From: Saccharospirillum mangrovi
GTDB taxonomy: Bacteria; Pseudomonadota; Gammaproteobacteria; Pseudomonadales; Natronospirillaceae
DNA length: 64,000 bases
NCBI RefSeq assembly: GCF_003367315.1
Contig: NZ_CP031415.1
Span: 124,001-188,000 of the forward strand
Direction: 5' to 3'
Both the position numbers and the translations under genes were made by a program. Shown here piece by piece: positions 17,481-26,175 of the stretch. Positions within the stretch are counted from its first letter, which is position 1. Every line of letters begins with the position of its first letter. The notes under the pieces were generated by a model. The model was not told the DNA's origin. It saw nothing but the letters and a program-made list of their open reading frames with translations, and ran no database searches.

Positions 17481-18578
17481 TCAAACCGAGCGTCGCCGCA
17501 CCATCACGGTGGCGCGATAGCGCTGTGAGCCGTAGCGCGTCAGGGCGTCGAGTTCGTCCAGCCGCACCGGCATAAAGCGGTTGTCGAGATCGCGGCGGTC
17601 GTATTCTTCGTCGGTGTCCGGGTCGTTCAGATAGGCGTGCTGTTCGTCCATTTCCACCAGCCAGACCCAATGCGGCGCTTTGTTGCGGTTCAGCCGCCAG
17701 GTGCTGATCAACACCAGCAGTGCCCAGCCGTCGTCTAGCAGTTGGCGGGCGTCGGCCAGCGTCAGTTCGCGTTCGGTCAGCGCAACATTCAATGTCGCGC
17801 AATCCTGCAAAAAGCCGTCGTGCACCAGACTCATCACGCCGCGTTTGTGCGCCGAACGCACCGACGGCATAAACGGTACGTCCAGATGGCTGGCCCAAAC
17901 CGCCGCTTCGAAACCGCGCCGGGCCGCCGCCGTCGCCAGGCCAAACGGCGATGTGCCGCCCAGGCCGGTGGTCATGTAAACGGTAGTGGCTTCGCGCCAC
18001 AGCTGAATTTCTTCGGATCTGTCTAACGGCCGGCTTTTGTCTTGATGGTGCAACGCCATCATCAGCGCCGACGGGCCGCAGGTGAAGGGTGTGGTCTGGC
18101 TGAAAAACGGCAGATTGGCCGGTTGCGGGTGCGCCGGGTGCAGGCGTTTTTCCAACTGCAACGCATCGCCGCCGTCTTCGTAGTAACCGCGACGTTTGCC
18201 GATGGTTTTGTAGCCGCCGTTTTTGTACAGCGCGATGGCCGCCGGGTTGTCGGTGCGCACTTCCAGGCGAATAAAGCGACGCTCAGCGGCTTCGGCGGCC
18301 ACTTCCAGTTCCGCCATCAACGCTTTGCCCAAACCCTGCCCCTGCGCTTGCGGCGACACCGCCAACGAATACAGCCGTGCCAGGCTGGTGCCTTTGTGGC
18401 ACAGCAACAGGCCGTAGCCGAGCACGGTGCCGTCTTGTTCGGCGACGCGGAAGATGGGTGAGTTGCGTTTGAGGAAACGACGCATGGAGCGTTGGCTGAT
18501 GCGATCGGTGTCGAAACACTCGCGTTCCAGCCGGGTCAGAGCGTCCAGATCGGCCAGGACAGCGGGCCTGAGTTGCAT
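17481..18578 (-). CDS. GNAT acetyltransferase fused to C39-family peptidase
   Basis: A 365-residue fusion. Residues 1-145 are a RimI-like GNAT domain (LYSLAVSPQAQGQGLGKALM is the acetyl-CoA loop). Residues about 155-365 are a C39-like cysteine peptidase with a complete triad: Cys about 167 in TPFTCGPSA preceded by FFSQ, His about 303 in APHWVWLV, and Asp about 319 in LNDPD. It is divergent from an ATP-grasp ligase of the RLAN/RimK type. The combination GNAT plus peptidase plus ATP-grasp has been predicted computationally to make or process small peptides or modify proteins; the substrate is unknown. The start is MQLRPA, where the GNAT fold begins. Confidence 0.88.
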   Translation of the reverse strand: MQLRPAVLADLDALTRLERECFDTDRISQRSMRRFLKRNSPIFRVAEQDGTVLGYGLLLCHKGTSLARLYSLAVSPQAQGQGLGKALMAELEVAAEAAERRFIRLEVRTDNPAAIALYKNGGYKTIGKRRGYYEDGGDALQLEKRLHPAHPQPANLPFFSQTTPFTCGPSALMMALHHQDKSRPLDRSEEIQLWREATTVYMTTGLGGTSPFGLATAAARRGFEAAVWASHLDVPFMPSVRSAHKRGVMSLVHDGFLQDCATLNVALTERELTLADARQLLDDGWALLVLISTWRLNRNKAPHWVWLVEMDEQHAYLNDPDTDEEYDRRDLDNRFMPVRLDELDALTRYGSQRYRATVMVRRRSV

Positions 18579-18609
18579 GGCAATATCTCGTTGGCAAGGG
18601 GCAAAAAAA

Positions 18610-18643
18610 TCGAGCGCACTGTTAAAAATGTCGAACGCACTAT
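18610..18643. repeat. Direct repeat between the divergent GNAT-C39 and ATP-grasp genes
   Basis: TCGAGCGCACTGT (18610-18622) and TCGAACGCACTAT (18631-18643) repeat with a 21-base period, two helical turns, inside the 170-base divergent intergenic region. CACTATAG, resembling a -10 box, occurs at the second copy and again at 18703-18710. A regulator site shared by the two genes is possible; this is inference. Confidence 0.45.
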
Positions 18644-18748
18644 AGGGCCAGCTTGGCAAAAAACATACTGGCGCGGCGTTGTTTTTTCGACCAGATTGAT
18701 AACACTATAGCCGCCCATTTCAGGCAGCCTTGCCTAAGGATTTATTGC

Positions 18749-20194
18749 GTGTCGCGACTGAGCATCATCGTCGATCAAACCGTTGACTGGAAAGCCTACC
18801 ACCCCACCGAAGACCTGCATTCTGCCCAGGCGTATCTGGACGGCGCGGACCTGGAACCGCAGCGCGTCATCAACCTGTGCCGGTCGTATAAATACCTCAG
18901 TCGTGGTTACTACGTGTCGTTGCTCGCCGAGGCGCGGGGCCACAAAGTCATACCGTCGGTGAAGGCGCTGACCGACCTGTCGCAACCGGCCATTTACGGT
19001 GTGTTCGATCAGTCAATTAACAAGATGCTCGACAAGGTTGCTTTGGACGCGCGCAAGCTCAGTTGGCGCATCTATTTTGGCGAAGCCGAACAGGAAGATT
19101 TGGCGGAAGTGTCGCGGCAACTGTTCGAGCGTTTTCCGGTGCCGATTCTGGAAGTGCGGTTTCAAAAGAAAACCGATTGGCAATTGGCGTCGGTGCGCGC
19201 CGTCGGTTTGACCAAACTGATCGAAACCGAAGAAAGTTTTTTTGCCGACAGCCTGGAACGGTTCTCCAAGAAAGTCTGGCGGGCGCCGCGCGCCAAGCGC
19301 AATTACCGATACGACCTGGCGATTCTGGTCAACAAAGACGAAGCGCTGCCACCGAGCGACAAAGCCGCGCTGCGTAAATTTGAACGCGCCGCCAAACGCC
19401 AGGGCATGGACGTTGAATTCATTCAGCCGAGCGACTATTTCCGCCTGGCCGAATTCGATGCGTTGTTCATTCGCGAAACCACCAACGTCAATCACCACAC
19501 CTATCGTTTTTCGCGCAAGGCCGCGCACGAAGGCATGGTGGTGATGGACGATCCGGATTCGATTTTGCGCTGCACCAACAAGATCTATCTGTCCGACTTA
19601 ATTCACAACCGTCGCTTGCCGGCACCGACCAGCCGCGCCATCACCCAAATCAACAATGCAGTGATTGATGAGTTGGAAGCCGACTTGGGTTATCCGTTGG
19701 TGCTGAAAATTCCCGATGGTTCGTTTTCTCGTGGCGTGGTGAAAGTGGGCGACGCCGCTGCGCTGCGCCAGACCGCGCACGATTTGCTGGCGCAAAGCGC
19801 CATCATTCTGGCCCAGGCCTATGTACCGACCGACTACGATTGGCGCATCGGCGTGCTCGGCGGCCGGGCGATTTACGCCTGTCGTTATTTCATGGCGAAA
19901 GGCCATTGGCAGATTTACAACCACGCCGCCAAACCCAGCCAGCAAAGCGGCGGTTTTGAAACCGTGCCGACGCACGAAGCGCCGCGCGCGGTGATCAAAG
20001 CCGCGCTCGATGTCGCCAGTGCGTTTGGCGATGGTTTGTATGGCGTCGATTTAAAACAGAAAGGCGATGAGGTTTACATCATCGAGGTGAACGACAACCC
20101 GTCCATCGACGGTGGCGTGGAAGACGCCTGGGCTGGCGACGGTTTGTACGATGCGATTATGGAGACGTTTCGTCAGCGTCTGGATCGACGCTAG
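18749..20194 (+). CDS. RimK-family ATP-grasp ligase with RLAN N-terminal domain
   Basis: A 481-residue protein. Residues 1-200 resemble the RimK-like ATP-grasp N-terminal (RLAN) domain (LSIIVDQTVDW, NLCRSYKYLSRGYYVSLLAEARGHKVIPS). The C-terminal half is a RimK-type ATP-grasp (LVLKIPDGSFSRGV, DWRIGVLGG, YGVDLK, IIEVNDNPSID, supplying Mg-ATP ligands). It should ligate an amino acid to a peptide or protein carboxylate. The start is GTG 18749 with AAGGA eight bases upstream. It is divergent from the GNAT-C39 gene and overlaps the convergent kinase gene by 38 bases. Confidence 0.9.
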   Translation: MSRLSIIVDQTVDWKAYHPTEDLHSAQAYLDGADLEPQRVINLCRSYKYLSRGYYVSLLAEARGHKVIPSVKALTDLSQPAIYGVFDQSINKMLDKVALDARKLSWRIYFGEAEQEDLAEVSRQLFERFPVPILEVRFQKKTDWQLASVRAVGLTKLIETEESFFADSLERFSKKVWRAPRAKRNYRYDLAILVNKDEALPPSDKAALRKFERAAKRQGMDVEFIQPSDYFRLAEFDALFIRETTNVNHHTYRFSRKAAHEGMVVMDDPDSILRCTNKIYLSDLIHNRRLPAPTSRAITQINNAVIDELEADLGYPLVLKIPDGSFSRGVVKVGDAAALRQTAHDLLAQSAIILAQAYVPTDYDWRIGVLGGRAIYACRYFMAKGHWQIYNHAAKPSQQSGGFETVPTHEAPRAVIKAALDVASAFGDGLYGVDLKQKGDEVYIIEVNDNPSIDGGVEDAWAGDGLYDAIMETFRQRLDRR

Positions 20195-21935
20195 TCGCGC
20201 TCAGGTAAGGCGACACCACGCAATCAAGGTTGCGCAGCCGGAAGGGTTTGGATAGGAAGTCGACCATGCCGGCCTGCAGGCATTCCTGGCGCGCTTCCAA
20301 GGTGGCGTTGGCGGTCAGCGCGATGATTGGCGTGCGGTAGCCTTTGGCGCGCAGTTTGCGCGAGACTTCCAGACCGTCCATTTCCGGCATTTGCACATCC
20401 ATTAATACCAGATCGTACTGGCCGGCTTTTGCCATCTCGTAGGCTTGCTGGCCGTTGTTGGCGATGTCTACCTCGGCGCCGAGTTTTTCCAGCATGCGCC
20501 GCGCAATCACCTGATTGATGGTGTTGTCTTCGGCCACTAACACCCGGCCGTGCAAACGATGATCGCCGTACAGTTTGGGTTTCTGGTCGGCGGTTTTTAC
20601 CGTCGCCGGTGCCCGCCGCATCGGCAGGCAAATGCGAAACTCGCTGCCGCGACCCAACTGACTTTCCAGTTCCAGATAACCGCCCATTAACTCCGCCAGT
20701 TGACGACTGATCGCCAGCCCCAAACCGCTGCCGCCGTTCTGTTTTTGCAACCGGCTGTGGGCTTGATTGAACGGCTGGAACAGATGCTCGCTTTCGTCGG
20801 TGGCGATGCCGACGCCGCTGTCGCGTACGCCCAACACCACCCAGAGTTGATCGTCGCCTTCGTCGCGTACTTTCAGGCTGACCAGAATACTGCCGCTGTC
20901 GGTGAACTTGACGGCGTTGCCGATCAGGTTGAGCAGAATCTGGCGGATTTTGGCGTCATCGCCGCGCACCCACAGGCTGTCGTCCTGGCTGTGTTGAAAA
21001 CTCAGCGCCAGGTTTTTGGCCTTGGCCTGCGGCACGAACACGGCCACGGAATGCGCAATTAACTCGATCAGATCGAAACGCACGATGTCGACTTTGTGCT
21101 GGCCGGATTCCAACCGGCTGTAATCGAGAATGTCGTTGATTTGCGCCAGCAAGGCATCGGATGCCTGATGCAGAGTGTCGATCAGATTGTCGAATTCAGA
21201 ATCGTCTTTGGCCTGCTCAAGCAATTGAATGGAACCGATGATGCCGTTCAGCGGGGTGCGAATTTCGTGGCTCATGCGCGCCAGAAAATTCGCCTGCATT
21301 TGTCGGTTGCGTTCGGCCTGCAAGCGCAACCGGCGCGTGCGCAATAAGGCGATCAACATGGCGAGCATTGCCAGGGTGCCGAGCGTGCCGAGCAAAATCA
21401 GAACATCGCGAATGCTGTGGTAGGTCGATTGCACCGTCTGGCTGCGGTGCACGGCTTCAACGTAGCCGTCTTCGTACAAGCGGATGGTGCGGAACAGGAA
21501 GCCGTCGATCCATTTTTGCAATTGGCTGCGGAAGGCTTCGGCGTCGTCGATCGACATGCGGTCAACCTCGGCCTGGTGCATTTCCATATAGCGGATCATG
21601 GCGCTGACGCGGGCGTACAGTTCAGGGTCGACGTTTTGGGTGGACTCGCCAGTGCGACCTTCAGTCAGCAGTGTGGCGCGGCTCCAGAAAATTTCGCTGT
21701 GCAGCGTGGCGCGTTCGCGGTGTTCTTCGGTGGGCGCCGCCAGATACAAATCGAGCGAGCCGCGCATGCGTTCCATCTCCACTTGCAGGCGGGAGATGTG
21801 CCAGGGGCGTTCGTCGCGCAGTTGGACATCGAAGCGATGAATCTCGCGGGAAATGTTCACCACCAGGGCGCACAGCCAGATCAGCAGAACCAGAAACGCC
21901 AGTAGCCAAAGCACAAGGAATCCATAGCGTTTCAT
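20157..21935 (-). CDS. Hybrid sensor histidine kinase
   Basis: A 592-residue inner-membrane kinase. Two membrane helices (about 4-27 and 178-198) flank a helical periplasmic sensor. HisKA follows (H223 in MSHEIRTPLNG), then a HATPase domain (LLNLIGNAVKF, RDSGVGI, GGSGLGLAIS) and a C-terminal receiver (VLVAEDN; phospho-acceptor D513 in VLMDVQMPEMDG). No Hpt domain or DNA-binding partner is adjacent. It starts eight bases after a secreted SUOX-fold protein gene, which may supply the sensed signal. The 3' end overlaps the convergent ATP-grasp gene. Confidence 0.93.
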   Translation of the reverse strand: MKRYGFLVLWLLAFLVLLIWLCALVVNISREIHRFDVQLRDERPWHISRLQVEMERMRGSLDLYLAAPTEEHRERATLHSEIFWSRATLLTEGRTGESTQNVDPELYARVSAMIRYMEMHQAEVDRMSIDDAEAFRSQLQKWIDGFLFRTIRLYEDGYVEAVHRSQTVQSTYHSIRDVLILLGTLGTLAMLAMLIALLRTRRLRLQAERNRQMQANFLARMSHEIRTPLNGIIGSIQLLEQAKDDSEFDNLIDTLHQASDALLAQINDILDYSRLESGQHKVDIVRFDLIELIAHSVAVFVPQAKAKNLALSFQHSQDDSLWVRGDDAKIRQILLNLIGNAVKFTDSGSILVSLKVRDEGDDQLWVVLGVRDSGVGIATDESEHLFQPFNQAHSRLQKQNGGSGLGLAISRQLAELMGGYLELESQLGRGSEFRICLPMRRAPATVKTADQKPKLYGDHRLHGRVLVAEDNTINQVIARRMLEKLGAEVDIANNGQQAYEMAKAGQYDLVLMDVQMPEMDGLEVSRKLRAKGYRTPIIALTANATLEARQECLQAGMVDFLSKPFRLRNLDCVVSPYLSATSVDPDADETSP

Positions 21936-21942
21936 GCGTTGG

Positions 21943-22431
21943 CTACTCCACGGGGCCTAGATGCTGCAATTGCCAGATGGACCAGGAACGCACGTCGCGG
22001 TCCAGCAGATCAGGCCGATCGGACCAGGGAAAGACGATCCAGAACGGGCCTTTATCGCGCACCCGCATCCAGTCGCCATCGATGCGGACGGCAACAAAAG
22101 CGCCTTCGTCGATGGCGGTTTGTACCGGAATCACCACGGTGTAGTCGTTCAGGGCTTTGGCCAGCAATTGGTCGGCATCAACCCCGGCATCGGCGAGCAC
22201 CGCGGCCAGGCTTGCGCCTTCAAAATGCAGCGAACCATCGGTCCAGGGGGTTTCGGTGTCGAGGCTGCTTGGGTCGAGCGCCAGGATGTCGCTTTGGCTG
22301 TAGTGAACACTGCCGTGGTCGGTGACCACTTCCAGATCGTAAGCCGAGACGGTGCCTGCCAGGCACGCCGAAGCCAGTCCAAGGCGGATTCCGTGGTGGG
22401 CAAGGCGTTGAAAAAGCCGTTCCAAGCGCAT
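21943..22431 (-). CDS. Periplasmic SUOX-fold protein lacking molybdopterin cysteine
   Basis: A 162-residue protein with a signal peptide (residues 1 to about 30, cleavage after VSA) and one domain related to the oxidoreductase molybdopterin-binding (SUOX) fold (FEGASLAAVLADAGV, ALNDYTVVIPV, MRVRDKGPFWIVFPW). The mature part contains no cysteine, so the molybdenum-ligating residue is absent and catalysis is unlikely. Small proteins of this type often sit beside hybrid kinases or GGDEF proteins, as here, suggesting a ligand-binding or sensory role; that is inference from context. Confidence 0.8.
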   Translation of the reverse strand: MRLERLFQRLAHHGIRLGLASACLAGTVSAYDLEVVTDHGSVHYSQSDILALDPSSLDTETPWTDGSLHFEGASLAAVLADAGVDADQLLAKALNDYTVVIPVQTAIDEGAFVAVRIDGDWMRVRDKGPFWIVFPWSDRPDLLDRDVRSWSIWQLQHLGPVE

Positions 22432-22492
22432 CTCTGCGGACTCAGGGTCAGAAACAAACGCTTACAATAAAGGAATGAGTCGCTCGGGCCAA

Positions 22493-23008
22493 TTACCCGA
22501 TTAAATAATTATTTACCACCGACCATGTATCAAATTTCGCGTTTGCTGTCAGGCTGGCGTGGGCCGGGCTGGTAGATGGCAGTCGGGTCAGCGGCAAGGC
22601 CGCAAACGACGGCGCCAAACGCGGAATCACGTGCTTGCGATAGCTGTCATACGCCTTGGTGCCGTTGCAGAAAACTGCCTTGGTATGCGGGTGACGTTCG
22701 AACCAGGCCGGAAAGTCGTTGGGCACAATGGAGGATTCGATGATGTCCGAATCCAGGCTCGATTCGCGTGTGCAGGCTGCCAACACATCCCAAAGGCCGA
22801 CACCGGCCGCCTGCACCGCCGCTACCCGTTGCTCGTACGGCAACTCCGCCGCAAACCCCAACAAACGCGCCATGATCGGCCAGAACGCATTGCGCGGATG
22901 GGCGTAATAGCGCTGCGCCCGTAGCGACGCCTTACCGGGCATTGAGCCGAGAATCAGCACTTTGGCGCTGGCCGGTTCGATGGGATCGAAGCTGTGGATG
23001 GTGGGCAT
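22493..23008 (-). CDS. DNA-deoxyinosine glycosylase (uracil-DNA glycosylase superfamily)
   Basis: A 172-residue enzyme of the family 6 (HDG) branch of the UDG superfamily, with the VLILGSMPGKASLRAQRYYAHPRN-type active-site region and a C-terminal LPSTSPAHA motif. Members remove hypoxanthine (deaminated adenine) from DNA. The start is ATG 23008 (MPTIHSFDP), the family start; the longer frame would read through an intergenic inverted repeat. No good ribosome site is seen. Confidence 0.88.
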   Translation of the reverse strand: MPTIHSFDPIEPASAKVLILGSMPGKASLRAQRYYAHPRNAFWPIMARLLGFAAELPYEQRVAAVQAAGVGLWDVLAACTRESSLDSDIIESSIVPNDFPAWFERHPHTKAVFCNGTKAYDSYRKHVIPRLAPSFAALPLTRLPSTSPAHASLTANAKFDTWSVVNNYLIG

Positions 23009-23016
23009 TTTTTTGT

Positions 23017-23118
23017 GGGAGACGCTGAACGGGAGACGCAGGGTAGCGGAACTGAGGTGCGATTGGCAGGTTATGGGTTTTGTCTTTAGCGTCTCCCGTC
23101 TTCCGTTCAGCGTCTCCC
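23017..23118. repeat. Imperfect inverted repeat of GGGAGACG units
   Basis: The left arm at 23017-23039 reads GGGAGACGCTGAAC followed by GGGAGACGC. The right arm at 23089-23118 is its reverse complement with six extra bases (TCTTCC) inserted. The spacer is about 49 bases. It lies between divergent genes for the glycosylase and the carboxypeptidase. The doubled GGGAGACG unit on each arm looks like a dispersed repeat element rather than a terminator. Confidence 0.6.
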
Positions 23119-23174
23119 GGAAACCGCCCCGCATTGTTAGACTGAAGTCTCATGCCCACCGGTTTGCCAAAAAA

Positions 23175-24674
23175 ATGTCCTACGCCAGCCTCGAAAAAAC
23201 CTTCCATCGTCTTGCTCAACTGGAACACGCCCAAGCCATGCTCGGCTGGGACCAGGCGGTGATGATGCCGCCCGGTGGTAACGCCGCGCGCGGCAAAGCC
23301 ATGGCCGAACTCAGTGTAATGGGCAGTGAGATTCTGCAAGACCCGGCGCTGGCCGATGCCTTCGCGGCCGCCAGCAACGAAACCAACTTAACCGAATGGC
23401 AACGCGCCAACCTGCGTGAAATGACGGTGCAATGGAAACAGGCGCTGGCAATTCCCAAAGAACTGGTCGAAGCCCAGGCCATCGCCAGCAACGAATGCGA
23501 ACACGCCTGGCGAACGCTGCGCCCGGCCAACAACTGGGCCGACTTTGAACCGTTGTTGCAGACAGTGTTCGACCTGGCACGCGAATCGGCCCAGGCATTG
23601 AACGCCGCCTTAGCCACCGAACGCGGCTACGCCAACGACTACGATGCGCTGATCGACCTGTACGACCCCGGCAGCAGCATGGCCCGCATCGACCCGGTGT
23701 TCGACGAACTCAAAGCCACCTTGCCGGCTTTGTTGCAAAACATCCTCGAACGTCAGAACAGCCGCCCGGCACCCAAACTTCCGATCGGCCCGTTCCCGAT
23801 TGAAAAACAGGACGCCCTGGCACGCGAACTGATGGGCAAACTCGGCTTCGATTTCAACGCCGGCCGGCTCGACCAGACCGCCCACCCGTTCAGCGGCGGC
23901 GTACCGGAAGACGCCCGCATCACCACCCGTTACGACGTCAACAACGTCATCGAAGGTCTGATGGGCGTGATCCACGAAACCGGCCACGCCCGCTATGAAA
24001 TGGGTCGCCCCAAAGACTGGCTCAGCCAACCGGTCGGCCGCGCCATGGGCATGGGCGTGCACGAAAGCCAGAGTCTGTTTTTTGAAATGCAGCTCGGTCG
24101 TTCGCGCCCGTTTATCGAAGCGTTGGCACCGCTGTTGCGCAAACACCTGGGCAACGACCCTGCGTTCGATGCCGACAATCTGCACGCCTTATACACCCAG
24201 GTAAAACCTGGCCTGATTCGCGTCAACGCCGACGAAGTGACCTACCCCATGCACGTGATCCTGCGTTACGAACTCGAGCGTGACATCACCCTTGGCCGCG
24301 CCCAAGTCAGCGACATTCCCGAACGCTGGAATGAAGCCATGGAAACATACCTCGGCCTGGATACCCGCGGTAATTACAAAGACGGCCCGATGCAAGACAT
24401 CCACTGGCCGTCTGGTGCCGTGGGTTATTTCCCGTCTTACACCCTGGGCGCGATGAACGCCGCGCAGTTGTATCAATCAATGATCAAACAGATTCCAGGC
24501 GCGGCTGATGGCGTAGGCGACTGGGCGTTACAGCCGATTTTTAATTGGCTGAGCGAGAACGTTTGGTCGCAGGGTCGGTTTATGGGGTATGACGACTTGC
24601 TGCAAAGCGCTACCGGCGAGACGTTGAATTCCAGCTATTTCCTGGGTCATCTGAAAGCGAGGTATATGGTTTGA
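23175..24674 (+). CDS. Thermostable-type metallocarboxypeptidase, M32 family
   Basis: A 499-residue M32 carboxypeptidase, the usual family length, which removes C-terminal residues from peptides with broad specificity. Zinc ligands are in the HETGH motif (GVIHETGHARYE) and in the downstream HESQS motif. The start is ATG 23175 (MSYASLEKTFHRLA); no Shine-Dalgarno sequence is apparent, and the upstream part of the longer frame lies in the inverted repeat. It shares four bases (TTGA) with the following GNAT gene. Confidence 0.94.
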   Translation: MSYASLEKTFHRLAQLEHAQAMLGWDQAVMMPPGGNAARGKAMAELSVMGSEILQDPALADAFAAASNETNLTEWQRANLREMTVQWKQALAIPKELVEAQAIASNECEHAWRTLRPANNWADFEPLLQTVFDLARESAQALNAALATERGYANDYDALIDLYDPGSSMARIDPVFDELKATLPALLQNILERQNSRPAPKLPIGPFPIEKQDALARELMGKLGFDFNAGRLDQTAHPFSGGVPEDARITTRYDVNNVIEGLMGVIHETGHARYEMGRPKDWLSQPVGRAMGMGVHESQSLFFEMQLGRSRPFIEALAPLLRKHLGNDPAFDADNLHALYTQVKPGLIRVNADEVTYPMHVILRYELERDITLGRAQVSDIPERWNEAMETYLGLDTRGNYKDGPMQDIHWPSGAVGYFPSYTLGAMNAAQLYQSMIKQIPGAADGVGDWALQPIFNWLSENVWSQGRFMGYDDLLQSATGETLNSSYFLGHLKARYMV

Positions 24675-25162
24675 ACGCCAGTACAAACCTCGACCCGGTG
24701 AACGACATTCAGCTTCGCCCGGCGGTAATGGCGGATAAGCCGGCCTTGTTAGCACTGGAGCAGGCCCTGGTGAAAGCCGAGCGGCCGTTTAACTCATGGT
24801 TTATAGACGGCCAGATTTTCTATTACGACCTGGACCATTTCATTCAACACGACCAAACCCAACTGCTGGTCGCCGAAGCTGGTGGCGAAATTATCGCAAC
24901 GGGATACCTGCAAATCCGTACATCTAAACCGTCACTGCGACATGATCGCGAAGGCTACCTGGGTTTTATGTACGTGACCGATGCGTACCGCGGTAAAGGC
25001 GTGAATAAAATGATCATGCACGAACTGATGGACTGGGCAAAAGCACAAGGCGTGCGCGACTTTTATCTGGATGTATACGCACAAAACCAAACGGCAATTC
25101 GCGCTTATGAAAAGCTGGGTTTTGAAGCGTCTTTGGTGAATATGAAGTTGTCATCCGGGTAA
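24671..25162 (+). CDS. GNAT family acetyltransferase
   Basis: A 163-residue GNAT enzyme. The acetyl-CoA loop region is GFMYVTDAYRGKGVNKMIMHELMDWAK and the C-terminal strand is AIRAYEKLGFEASLV. The TTG start overlaps the carboxypeptidase stop codon and is supported by GAGG at 24658-24661, so it is probably translationally coupled. Substrate is unknown. It is the first of three consecutive acetyltransferase genes. Confidence 0.88.
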   Translation: MNASTNLDPVNDIQLRPAVMADKPALLALEQALVKAERPFNSWFIDGQIFYYDLDHFIQHDQTQLLVAEAGGEIIATGYLQIRTSKPSLRHDREGYLGFMYVTDAYRGKGVNKMIMHELMDWAKAQGVRDFYLDVYAQNQTAIRAYEKLGFEASLVNMKLSSG

Positions 25163-25174
25163 AGGGGCAGCTGT

Positions 25175-25612
25175 ATGGCGATGATTGTTCGTGAGGCAAA
25201 GCTCAGCGATGCAGAGCGACTGGCAGAACTAATGCCGCAACTGGGGTATTCCATAGAGCCTTCTGTATTGGCGGATAAGATTTCCAGCTTCAATAACGGC
25301 TATGGCGATGCCGTTTTTGTCGCCGAACTGAATAACAATATTGTCGGTTTTATTTCCTGCCATATTACAAATTTACTCCATCAACCGGGAAGCAGCGGCC
25401 GCATCACCAGTTTGCTGGTCGATCATGAGGTAAGAGGCAATGGCATTGGTAAAAAATTGGTCGCAACAGCGGAAGATTTTTTTACTCGTCGGCAGTGCGA
25501 GAAATTCGAAGTAACCAGTGGCTTGGAGCGTTCCGATGCTCACCGGTTCTATCAGTCGTTGGGTTATCAAGCGAATAATTTGCGCTTTATTAAGGCTGTA
25601 GTCGTTGAATAG
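25175..25612 (+). CDS. GNAT family acetyltransferase
   Basis: A 145-residue GNAT protein with the loop TSLLVDHEVRGNGIGKKLVATAEDF and the C-terminal AHRFYQSLGYQ. AAGGGG sits seven bases before the ATG. It is visibly more AT-rich than the flanking housekeeping genes, suggesting acquisition. Substrate is unknown. It is probably co-transcribed with the preceding GNAT gene (12 bases apart). Confidence 0.88.
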   Translation: MAMIVREAKLSDAERLAELMPQLGYSIEPSVLADKISSFNNGYGDAVFVAELNNNIVGFISCHITNLLHQPGSSGRITSLLVDHEVRGNGIGKKLVATAEDFFTRRQCEKFEVTSGLERSDAHRFYQSLGYQANNLRFIKAVVVE

Positions 25613-25654
25613 AAAACTCAACCTTATCGCTGATCTAATGGAAAGAACCTCGTC

Positions 25655-26104
25655 ATGTTAGTGCAATACCGAAAGGCTCAGAGCGCTGATGTAGACCGGC
25701 TATTTTTCATTCGTGCCAATACTCGCGATAACCCCATCCCCACCGAACAGTTAGAGCCGATGGGCATTACGCCAACATCAATACGCCAGGGTTTTGAGCA
25801 AGAACAACTGTGCGGTTGGGTTTGTCTGGCTGGCGATGTGATTGTGGGTTTTTGCAATGGTGACCTGAACACAGGCGAAGTCCTGGTATTGGCGCTGTTG
25901 CCAGAGTTCGAAGGCCAGGGCATAGGCCGACAGTTGTTGGGGCATGTTGTAACCGAACTCAAACAGCAGGGTGTGAATACCATTTGGCTCGCTGCGGATA
26001 GCAACTCAGAGGTACGGGCGCATGGTTTTTATCGCAAGCTGGGTTGGGTACCTACCGGAGAGCGGTTGGAGAACGGTGATGAGATTCTGATTTTGCAATC
26101 TTAG
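25655..26104 (+). CDS. GNAT family acetyltransferase
   Basis: A 149-residue GNAT protein (VLALLPEFEGQGIGRQLLGHVV is the cofactor loop; AHGFYRKLGWVPTG near the C-terminus). It lies 42 bases after the second GNAT gene. Such short stand-alone GNATs act on amines of small molecules or proteins, but nothing in the sequence identifies the acceptor. It is unlike the other two in detail, so recent tandem duplication is unlikely. Confidence 0.87.
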   Translation: MLVQYRKAQSADVDRLFFIRANTRDNPIPTEQLEPMGITPTSIRQGFEQEQLCGWVCLAGDVIVGFCNGDLNTGEVLVLALLPEFEGQGIGRQLLGHVVTELKQQGVNTIWLAADSNSEVRAHGFYRKLGWVPTGERLENGDEILILQS

Positions 26105-26139
26105 CCCGCCGCGCCTGTTCCCCGATTCGCCGCAAGTGA

Positions 26140-26148
26140 TACTATAGT
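26140..26148 (+). promoter_or_regulatory. Possible promoter/operator of the toxin-antitoxin operon
   Basis: ACTATAGT (26141-26148), a perfect 8-base palindrome, overlaps a -10-like TACTAT about 30 bases before the antitoxin start. Antitoxins of this class usually bind palindromes over their own promoter. No clear -35 box is visible. Confidence 0.3.
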
Positions 26149-26175
26149 GGCACTCCAGAAGCCGGTACCGAAGTC

